Assembly (NCBI GenBank): GCA_964373675.1
Contig: CAYJVO010000009.1
Span: 1-19,751 of the forward strand
DNA: 19,751 nt
From: CAYHXN01 sp964373675
GTDB lineage: Bacteria > Patescibacteriota > Minisyncoccia > UBA6257 > WO2-44-18
Direction of reading: 5' to 3'
Part shown: piece after piece, positions 14,172 to 19,751 of the stretch
Layout of the letters: every line of letters begins with the position of its first letter
How positions within the stretch are numbered: the stretch's first letter is position 1
The notes under the pieces: model-generated
What the model saw: the letters and a program-made list of their open reading frames with translations, nothing else
The model's database searches: none
What the model was told of the DNA's origin: nothing
Position numbers and translations under genes: made by a program

Positions 14172-16121
14172 ATGAGACCGGAATTTCCTGCTGAACTTGA
14201 AGAAAACAAGCATGAAATTGAAAATCTGGTTAGCCGCTGCGGGCTGGATTTTTATCCGACCATCTTTGAAATAGTTGATTTTGAGGAAATGAGCAGTTTA
14301 TCCGTTTATGGCGGATATCCCGTGCGCTATCATCTCTGGCTTTTTGGGCAGGAGTTTCTTAAGATGAAAAAATTTTATCGGCATAACCTCGCGGTTATTT
14401 ATGAATTGGTCATTCCCACCAATCCGACCTACGCTTACTTGCTGAATGCTAATTCCCGAACTAAGCAGAAATTGGTAATGGCGCATGTTTATGGGCACAA
14501 TAATTTTTTCAAAAATAATATCTTCTTTAAAGATTTCCCGCCCAACCTGCATGATATCTTTGCTGATAATGCCCGGCGGATTGATTACCTTCAGAGCAAA
14601 CTCGGCAAGTTTAAAGTTGACCAATTTTTGGAAGATTGCCTGTCGCTTTTTAACCTTTTTAATCTTTATGAACCTTTGAATGGGAAGGATAAAGAATTGA
14701 GGGAGCTGAACGAAGAGCCGCGGCGGATTATTCCTTCAGAGAAACTTCCGGAATACATGGACGAATATCTTAACCCTCCCGAATATTTGGAAAAAGAGCG
14801 TGAGCGGATTAAAAAAGAAAAAGAACTGCGTTCCCAAATAGAACTGGGAATTAAAACGCCGGCGGCATCAACTCGGGATATTTTCGGATTTCTCTTGGAA
14901 CACGCGACCTTGGAAAAATGGCAAAAGGAGGTGATGAGAATCGTTCGGGAAGAGTCCTGGTTTACTTGGCGGGCAGGCCTTACCAAAATTATGAATGAGG
15001 GATGGGCGAGTTTTTGGCACTGCCGGCTTATGGCTGAAGAGGGAGCGGCGACTGACGCAGAGGTGTGTTCGTTTGCCAGGGCTCACGCCGGAGTTATGGG
15101 TCCGTCTCATTCTTTTGATTTAAATCCTTATCGGTTGGGGCTCCAGCTTTGGGAGGATATCCAGTGGCGCTGGGATACCGGCCGGCACGGACAGATTTGG
15201 ACCGAATGCAAAGAGCGTTCCATTTCGGAACATTGGGAAGAATTTATTGTTTTTAAATCGCTCCGGGATAAATATGGCGGCTTAAGCGATGGATTTAAAA
15301 AAGAGTGGCAGGAGTTTTCTGTTTTTTTGAACGAAATGAAAAATGACCGTGGTCCGGTGCGCCAAGCGTTTTTCACCGATGCCCATAAAGTCACCGAATG
15401 GCTGAAATATCAGACCGACGAACGATATGCTAAAATGCGGGAATTAATTCGCGGGGGCGAAATAAAATCAGAGCCGATCTCCATTCCGCCGGAGTGGCTT
15501 GATTGGGCGCAAAAACATTCCTTGGTCAGCCCCTTGGGCGCGGGATTAGCAAAAATGTTTGCAGTGCGGGACTCTTATGACGATGTTAATTTTATTAATG
15601 ATTTTTTCACCAAGGATTTTTGCAAGAAGCACCGATATTTTATTTATGGACCAGGGTTAGTCAAGGGTCTTCCAGAATGGTTTAATCGCCTAACTATTAA
15701 GTCCTTGGATCACGAACGGATAAAAAAGTTTATTATTCAGCGGATTCTTAATGTCGGTCAGCCCAAAGTAGTTTTGTATGACGCGAATTTCTGCCGCAAC
15801 GGCGAGTTGCGATTTATTCATCTCCATGACGGCCGCGATTTGGATATCCCGATGATTTACCGGGTTTTGCGAAGAATTTATCAGTTATGGGGAAGAGGTA
15901 AACCCGTTCATTTGGAAACTTTTCTTACTCAGTACCCAGAGCGTCGGCCGTGGTTTGAGGATTGGGCGCCACGCGGCAGGAAAAGACGTTCCCGCGGCCC
16001 GATCAGACTATGGACTCGTTATTCTTATAATGGCAAAGATAGCAAAGATCAGCGCTCCACAATTATTTCTTGGGATAATATTAGTCAGGACATTTTGGAC
16101 CTGCTGCCAGTATTCACTTAG
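14172..16121 (+). CDS. spoVR: SpoVR/YcgB family protein
   Basis: A 649-residue member of the SpoVR family (E. coli YcgB, about 510). SpoVR affects spore cortex formation in Bacillus, and its biochemical role is not firmly known. Conserved blocks appear in order: YGGYPVRYHLWLFGQEF (46-62), VIYELVIPTNPTYAYLL, then LVMAHVYGHNNFFKNN with H105 and H109. After that come LEHATLEKWQKEVMRIVREES (242-262) and the signature MNEGWASFWH (274-283). An extra charged, probably helical stretch at 200-225 (EYLEKERERIKKEKELR) and a long C-terminus with RGRKRRSRG help explain the extra length. No signal peptide or membrane segment is visible. It is the third member of the PrkA/YeaH/SpoVR trio, with its own promoter and terminator. 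Confidence 0.93.
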   Translation: MRPEFPAELEENKHEIENLVSRCGLDFYPTIFEIVDFEEMSSLSVYGGYPVRYHLWLFGQEFLKMKKFYRHNLAVIYELVIPTNPTYAYLLNANSRTKQKLVMAHVYGHNNFFKNNIFFKDFPPNLHDIFADNARRIDYLQSKLGKFKVDQFLEDCLSLFNLFNLYEPLNGKDKELRELNEEPRRIIPSEKLPEYMDEYLNPPEYLEKERERIKKEKELRSQIELGIKTPAASTRDIFGFLLEHATLEKWQKEVMRIVREESWFTWRAGLTKIMNEGWASFWHCRLMAEEGAATDAEVCSFARAHAGVMGPSHSFDLNPYRLGLQLWEDIQWRWDTGRHGQIWTECKERSISEHWEEFIVFKSLRDKYGGLSDGFKKEWQEFSVFLNEMKNDRGPVRQAFFTDAHKVTEWLKYQTDERYAKMRELIRGGEIKSEPISIPPEWLDWAQKHSLVSPLGAGLAKMFAVRDSYDDVNFINDFFTKDFCKKHRYFIYGPGLVKGLPEWFNRLTIKSLDHERIKKFIIQRILNVGQPKVVLYDANFCRNGELRFIHLHDGRDLDIPMIYRVLRRIYQLWGRGKPVHLETFLTQYPERRPWFEDWAPRGRKRRSRGPIRLWTRYSYNGKDSKDQRSTIISWDNISQDILDLLPVFT

Positions 16122-16126
16122 AAATT

Positions 16127-16157
16127 AAATCCCCCAATGGACAACGGGGGATTTTTT
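16127..16157 (+). terminator. Terminator of spoVR
   Basis: The nine-base perfect stem AAATCCCCC (16127-16135) / GGGGGATTT (16146-16154) has a ten-base loop AATGGACAAC and a T tract to 16157. The loop carries TGGACA, the -35 box of the next gene. Confidence 0.9.
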
Positions 16158-16166
16158 AGTTATACT
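16138..16166 (+). promoter_or_regulatory. Promoter of the Nudix-like gene, overlapping the spoVR terminator
   Basis: TGGACA (16138-16143, five of six matches) lies entirely within the terminator loop. Exactly 17 bases later is TATACT (16161-16166, five of six). The start would be near 16173. The leader contains a GGAG Shine-Dalgarno site (16188-16191), six bases before ATG 16198. Confidence 0.65.
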
Positions 16167-16197
16167 TTTTAAGGTTTTTTAACTAGCGGAGCAGGCA

Positions 16198-16761
16198 ATG
16201 AGTGAAGAAGCGAAAGCGTTAATTGAGAAAGAGAAAATCGTCGGGTTGCTCATCGTGACTAATCTTTTAGACAAAGGCAAGGTTGCGCTCTTGCAGCGCC
16301 GCGGCAAATATGATTTTGAGAAAATGAAAGACGAAACTTGGCCCGGCGCTTGCCAGGTTACAGCGATTGGACGGGCGAGTGACCCCAAGGAGTATGCCTC
16401 TAATGTTCTTTACAACGAAATTAAGGGTGAAATCGGCCAATACATTGCCGATCTTGTTGCGGCTAGCAAGAACAAGGTGGAAGAGCAAAAACTGTTTGAC
16501 GGTAAGGCTATTAGAAATGGCAAAGAAAAAGAAATTAAGATTTATGGTTTTGGAATGCGCTGGCCGGAAGTAAAAAAACTGATTAAGCTTCATCTTTCCA
16601 CCGGCGGCCTGGAATACGTAGCTCCAGCTGCCGTTTCTAAAATCAAGAACCTTCTTGATTTTGAAAGTCAAAAAGGCGTTGCCGATCTTCACACGATTGC
16701 TATGTTTCCCGAAGAAAAAGAGGCGGTTGAAAAAGGCCTTAGAATTGTTGATGTCCCCTAA
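16198..16761 (+). CDS. Nudix-like protein with a degenerate Nudix box
   Basis: A 187-residue soluble protein that I do not recognise at gene level. Residues 14-80 look like a Nudix fold. The strand VGLLIVTNLLDKGKVALLQRR resembles the Nudix opening (LLIV...K.LLQRR). WPGACQVTAIG sits where WxxPGG usually does. G58, E65 and NEIKGEIG (73-80) align with the Nudix box GX5EX7REUXEEXGU, but with one extra residue in the first gap, asparagine for the arginine (N73), and glycine for the first glutamate of the EE pair (G77). E74 and E78 remain. Catalysis may be altered or lost. The second half (RWPEVKKLIKLHL, then GGLEYVAPAAVSKIKNLLDF) is mainly helical. It has the best Shine-Dalgarno site in the window and its own promoter and terminator. 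Confidence 0.6.
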   Translation: MSEEAKALIEKEKIVGLLIVTNLLDKGKVALLQRRGKYDFEKMKDETWPGACQVTAIGRASDPKEYASNVLYNEIKGEIGQYIADLVAASKNKVEEQKLFDGKAIRNGKEKEIKIYGFGMRWPEVKKLIKLHLSTGGLEYVAPAAVSKIKNLLDFESQKGVADLHTIAMFPEEKEAVEKGLRIVDVP

Positions 16762-16776
16762 TAAAAGGGGATTTTT
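16754..16776 (+). terminator. Terminator of the Nudix-like gene, overlapping its stop codon
   Basis: The five-base stem TCCCC (16754-16758) / GGGGA (16767-16771) has the loop TAATAAAA and five T (16772-16776). The TAA stop codon is the first three bases of the loop. The stem is short, so termination may be incomplete and some read-through into dnaG is possible. Confidence 0.7.
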
Positions 16777-16778
16777 AA

Positions 16779-16807
16779 TTGAAAGATTTGGGTATAAAGA
16801 GTATTTT
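16779..16807 (+). promoter_or_regulatory. Candidate promoter of dnaG-rpoD
   Basis: TTGAAA (16779-16784), 17 bases, then TATTTT (16802-16807). The start site would be near 16814, immediately before the dnaG ATG at 16815, which implies a leaderless or nearly leaderless message. A second possible -10 box, TATAAA (16793-16798), has only a poor -35. Both are judged by eye. Confidence 0.35.
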
Positions 16808-16814
16808 TAAGATA

Positions 16815-18548
16815 ATGCAGCAGGATAATGTCCGGGTAATTAAAGAGCGATTGGATATAGTTGATTTTTTGCGCGGTTATTTAAAATTGACTCCCGCCGG
16901 TAAGAATCTAAAAGCCACCTGTCCTTTTCATAAAGAAAACACTCCTTCCTTTATGGTTTCACCGGATCGCCAGATCTGGCACTGCTTTGGTTGTGCCGCT
17001 GGCGGTGATATTTTCAGCTTCGTGATGAAATACGAAAATCTGGAATTTTTTGAGGCTTTAAAAATGCTGGCCGAAAAAGCCGGCATTGAACTAAGACAGA
17101 CAATGACCGGCGATCAAAGACGGCTTAATGTTTTGTATGAAATTAATAATTCCGCCAAAGAATTTTTTATCCAGAATCTTTCCGGAGCACCTTTGCAATA
17201 TTTGTTAAGCCGCGGTTTGAAAAAAGAAACCCTGGCTGAATTTAAAATAGGATTCGCTCCCAATGGCAGCGATTTTCTTTTACGCCATTTGATGAATGCC
17301 GGCTACGCTGTTGAGGAAGTGGAAAGAGCCGGGCTGGTTTTTAAAACCGAACGCGGCACTTATTGGGATCGTTTCCGCAACCGGGTTGTTTTCCCTCTCA
17401 GCAATCATTTTGGGAAAACCGTCGGCTTCACCGGCCGAATATTACCGCAGACTAACGCAGATCTTACGCAGACTAATGCGGACATGTCCGCGGGGTCAGC
17501 ATTAAGTCCGCGTGAGCCCGTGTTGCCTAAATACGTTAATTCGCCAGAAACGCCGATTTTTAACAAATCCAAAGTTTTATTCGGTTTTGACAAATCCAAA
17601 ACTGCGATTCGTGAAGTTCGGGCGGCAATTTTAGTAGAAGGACAGATGGATTTTCTGATGCTGTGGCAGGATGGCGTTAAAAATGCCGTTGCCACCTCCG
17701 GTACCGCCCTTACCCAAGATCATTTGACGACTTTGCGGCGGGTGGCGGATAGTCTGATTTTGATTTTTGACAGCGATGAGGCCGGGCAAGCCGCTACCGA
17801 GCGGGCGATTGATCTTGCTGCGGCCAATGATTTTTCCGCGCAGGTGGTTTTGCTTAAATCGGAAAAAGATCCAGCTGATTTCATTAAAGATCAACACGGC
17901 AAATTTATTGATTTAGTGAAAGCCGCCGTCCCAGCCACTGAGTTTTACTTTAGTCGTTATTTGAAAAATCCCGGCGGCATAGCCGATCAAAAGAGAAATC
18001 TTCGGGTAATTCTTTCTAAAATTAAAAATATTTACAGCCCAGTAGAGCGTGGTCACTGGCTCAAGCAACTTTCTTTAAAAACCGGGGTTCGGGAAGATTT
18101 TCTATTGGAGGAAATGAATCGGATAAAGACCGCTGATTTGCTGACTCAAAGTCTCCCGGAAACGGATAATAAAGAAAAACTATCTCGTAAAGAACTGATC
18201 AGCGATCAGCTAATTGGATTAGCTTTAAACTGTGATTTGGTTCATAAACTTCAACCCCATCTGGAATACTTGGCGCCGGCGCATCAAACCGCGGTCGTTT
18301 CCGGATTGAAAAACCTGGACAATCAGTTGGCGCTTCGGGTCAGCTTTGCGGTTTCTCAGCTGGATTTGAAAAAGACGGAAAATTATTTTGATATTCTAAT
18401 CAGGGAATTAAAGCGGGAGTACTTTAAGGAAAAGCGTTCGGCCGTTTCTCAGGCAATCCGAGCCGCCGAAATTAACCAAGATGAGACGGCGTTGACAAAA
18501 GCCAAGGAGGAGTTTAACTTGATTAACGAAGAAATGCAGAATATATAA
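16815..18548 (+). CDS. dnaG: DNA primase
   Basis: DnaG makes RNA primers at the replication fork. The 577-residue product starts MQQDNVRVIKERLDIVDFL, the usual primase N-terminus. An in-frame TTG at 16779 would add 12 unusual residues and is not used. The CHC2 zinc finger uses C36, H39, C57 and C60 (CPFH, HCFGC). The TOPRIM core has VEGQMD for the catalytic glutamate and IFDSDEAG for the metal-binding aspartates. Between GRIL and PKYVNSPET, where E. coli has only about four residues, there are about 27 extra ones (211-237), including the tandem heptads QTNADLT and QTNADMS; the DNA there is repetitive. The C-terminal DnaB-binding region is weakly conserved. rpoD starts 14 bases downstream, giving a dnaG-rpoD operon. 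Confidence 0.96.
   Translation: MQQDNVRVIKERLDIVDFLRGYLKLTPAGKNLKATCPFHKENTPSFMVSPDRQIWHCFGCAAGGDIFSFVMKYENLEFFEALKMLAEKAGIELRQTMTGDQRRLNVLYEINNSAKEFFIQNLSGAPLQYLLSRGLKKETLAEFKIGFAPNGSDFLLRHLMNAGYAVEEVERAGLVFKTERGTYWDRFRNRVVFPLSNHFGKTVGFTGRILPQTNADLTQTNADMSAGSALSPREPVLPKYVNSPETPIFNKSKVLFGFDKSKTAIREVRAAILVEGQMDFLMLWQDGVKNAVATSGTALTQDHLTTLRRVADSLILIFDSDEAGQAATERAIDLAAANDFSAQVVLLKSEKDPADFIKDQHGKFIDLVKAAVPATEFYFSRYLKNPGGIADQKRNLRVILSKIKNIYSPVERGHWLKQLSLKTGVREDFLLEEMNRIKTADLLTQSLPETDNKEKLSRKELISDQLIGLALNCDLVHKLQPHLEYLAPAHQTAVVSGLKNLDNQLALRVSFAVSQLDLKKTENYFDILIRELKREYFKEKRSAVSQAIRAAEINQDETALTKAKEEFNLINEEMQNI
17446..17491. repeat. 21-base tandem repeat plus palindrome inside dnaG
   Basis: Two 21-base units (17446-17466 and 17467-17487) begin with the same ten bases CGCAGACTAA and stay similar for six or seven more. 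The second unit runs into the perfect 14-base palindrome GCGGACATGTCCGC (17478-17491). GTCCGC at 17506-17511 can pair alternatively with GCGGAC. The unit is a multiple of three and encodes seven residues per copy, so the reading frame is kept. Confidence 0.75.
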
Positions 18549-18562
18549 AATATATTTTTAAG

Positions 18563-19693
18563 ATGGGTTCTAAATCCAAGGTTAAAAAATTAAAAAAGAG
18601 ACAAAGGAAACCAGCCAGAGAAGATAAGTATGATCAGGTTATTGAGGAATTAATTGCCCGCGGCCGCTCGCGGGGCTTTGTTACCGATTCAGAAGTGCTT
18701 CATTTCTTTCCTAACATAGAAGAGGATGTGCCGTTTTTGGAAGAAATTTATAATCGCTTAGAGCGGGCAAATATTAAAGTTTTGGAAACTCAGCAGCTGA
18801 TTGAACTGCCGAAAGAGGAAATTAGTCAAAAAGAATTGGAAGAAGCAACTGCTATTGACAGTAATCTGCCGGACGCCGTTCAAATGTACCTCAAGGAAAT
18901 CGGCCGAACCCCGCTTTTAACTTCTGAAGAAGAAAAAGAGTTGGCAAAGAGGATTGAAAAAGGAGACGAAGAATGCCGGCGCCGCTTTATTCAAGCTAAT
19001 TTGCGTCTCGTAGTATCTATTGCCAAGCGTTATGTGAACCGGAGTCCGAATTTGAGTATTTTGGATTTAGTTCAAGAGGGAAATATCGGACTTTCGCGCG
19101 CCGTGGAAAAATTTGATTATCGCCGCGGTTTTAAATTTTCCACTTACGCCACTTGGTGGATCCGCCAGGCGATTACCCGTGCCTTAGCTGACCAATCCCG
19201 CACCATCCGTATTCCGGTGCATATGGTGGAGACTATTTCTAAATATACCCAAGCCAAACGGCGCCTGCTTCAGGAACTTGGCCGTGAACCGCTGGCTGAA
19301 GAAATTGCCGTGGAAATGAATCTTCCAGTGGAGAAAATTCACCATATCCAGAAAATTTCCCAAGATGTTGTGTCTTTGGAATCGCCGATCGGCGATGATG
19401 ACGAGGACTCCACCCTTTCGGAGTTCATTCAAGATGAACGCAATCTTACACCCGCTCAGACTGCTTCCCAAGCCTTGCTGAAAGACCGAATTAAAGAAAT
19501 TTTAGTTGATCTTACCCCCCGAGAACAAAAGATTCTGGAAATGCGGTTTGGTTTGACGGACGGCGTAACTCATACCCTGGAAGAGGTTGGTAAAGAATTT
19601 AATGTTACTCGCGAACGGATTCGCCAGATTGAAGCCAAAGCTCTTGCCCGTATCCGCATCCATGAAAAATCCCGATCTTTAGAGGGCTACTAG
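18563..19693 (+). CDS. rpoD: RNA polymerase primary sigma factor (sigma-70)
   Basis: The 376-residue vegetative sigma factor. A lysine-rich N-terminus (1-20) precedes a short region 1.1-like segment (22-85). Region 1.2 is at about 103-133 (DAVQMYLKEIGRTPLLT). Region 2 spans about 146-216, with the -10 recognition helix YATWWIRQAITRAL. Region 3 follows from PVHMVETI. Region 4 ends with the -35 recognition helix TRERIRQIEAKAL (349-361); R350, E351, R354 and Q355 match E. coli R584, E585, R588 and Q589. The large non-conserved insertion between regions 1.2 and 2 of E. coli is absent. The intact contact residues agree with the TTGACA/TATAAT-like promoters of this window. There is no clear Shine-Dalgarno site; it probably shares the dnaG transcript. 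Confidence 0.97.
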   Translation: MGSKSKVKKLKKRQRKPAREDKYDQVIEELIARGRSRGFVTDSEVLHFFPNIEEDVPFLEEIYNRLERANIKVLETQQLIELPKEEISQKELEEATAIDSNLPDAVQMYLKEIGRTPLLTSEEEKELAKRIEKGDEECRRRFIQANLRLVVSIAKRYVNRSPNLSILDLVQEGNIGLSRAVEKFDYRRGFKFSTYATWWIRQAITRALADQSRTIRIPVHMVETISKYTQAKRRLLQELGREPLAEEIAVEMNLPVEKIHHIQKISQDVVSLESPIGDDDEDSTLSEFIQDERNLTPAQTASQALLKDRIKEILVDLTPREQKILEMRFGLTDGVTHTLEEVGKEFNVTRERIRQIEAKALARIRIHEKSRSLEGY

Positions 19694-19697
19694 AACC

Positions 19698-19732
19698 AGT
19701 ATTTTCCAATCCAAGAATGATACTGAAATAAT
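19698..19732 (+). other. Weak hairpin after rpoD
   Basis: CAGTAT (19698-19703) can pair with ATACTG about 20 bases later. No T tract follows, so it is not a convincing terminator. The remaining bases to 19751 hold no supported feature; an ATG at 19741 could open a gene that leaves the window. Confidence 0.25.
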
Positions 19733-19751
19733 ATAGCATTATGAGAGCGAT

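Noticed and set aside
16267..16692. 141-codon open frame on the - strand
   Set aside because: It is opposite the Nudix-like gene, which has a promoter, Shine-Dalgarno site and terminator on the + strand; the antisense frame has none.
16779..16815. TTG start for dnaG
   Set aside because: It would add 12 residues not seen in primases and overlaps promoter-like boxes; ATG 16815 gives the normal N-terminus.
17446..17491. Possible CRISPR repeats
   Set aside because: There are only two adjacent 21-base units with no spacers, inside the dnaG reading frame.

Overview
The window is about 19.75 kb of compact, moderately AT-rich bacterial DNA. It uses the standard code: UGA stops the DUF502 gene, and UAA or UAG ends the others. 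Small streamlined housekeeping genes, the gene order (rpoB-rpoC, then S6-SSB-S18, with dnaG-rpoD at the far end), weak Shine-Dalgarno sites and characteristic intergenic repeats suggest a Candidate Phyla Radiation (Patescibacteria) genome, perhaps Parcubacteria-like. This lineage call is inference from gene style; no marker phylogeny was run.

Layout on the + strand. (1) 1-192: leader with a promoter candidate and an attenuator-like hairpin. (2) 193-6923: rpoB and rpoC, the two large RNA polymerase subunits. (3) 6924-7068: nested inverted repeats with a promoter for the next operon. (4) 7069-8184: rpsF, ssb, rpsR. (5) 8185-8318: an AT-rich inverted repeat. (6) 8319-10356: a tight three-gene envelope operon of PAP2 phosphatase, DUF502-type membrane protein and alpha/beta hydrolase, closed by a perfectly palindromic bidirectional terminator. 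(7) 10396-10645 on the - strand: rpmB (L28) running into tRNA-Pro(GGG), with the rpmB stop codon inside the tRNA. (8) 10726-16121: PrkA serine kinase, YeaH/YhbH-type VWA protein and SpoVR, a conserved stress/starvation trio. (9) 16198-16761: a degenerate Nudix-like protein. (10) 16815-19693: dnaG and rpoD.

The window therefore carries core transcription (beta, beta', sigma-70), replication priming and ssDNA binding (DnaG, SSB), three ribosomal proteins and one tRNA, plus the PrkA/YeaH/SpoVR trio, whose relatives act in stationary phase, nitrogen starvation or sporulation. Here each gene of the trio, and the Nudix-like gene, has its own recognisable promoter and terminator, so the trio looks like consecutive single-gene transcription units instead of an operon. 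The encoded sigma factor has typical -35/-10 recognition residues, matching the TTGACA/TATAAT-like promoters found by eye.

I found no defence island, CRISPR array or transposase, and no clearly new multi-gene system. The most interesting features are regulatory: two terminators with the next gene's -35 box in the hairpin loop; the rpmB/tRNA-Pro overlap, where tRNA 5' maturation would remove the rpmB stop codon; interlocked divergent promoters; and a 7-residue tandem repeat apparently inserted in frame into DnaG.
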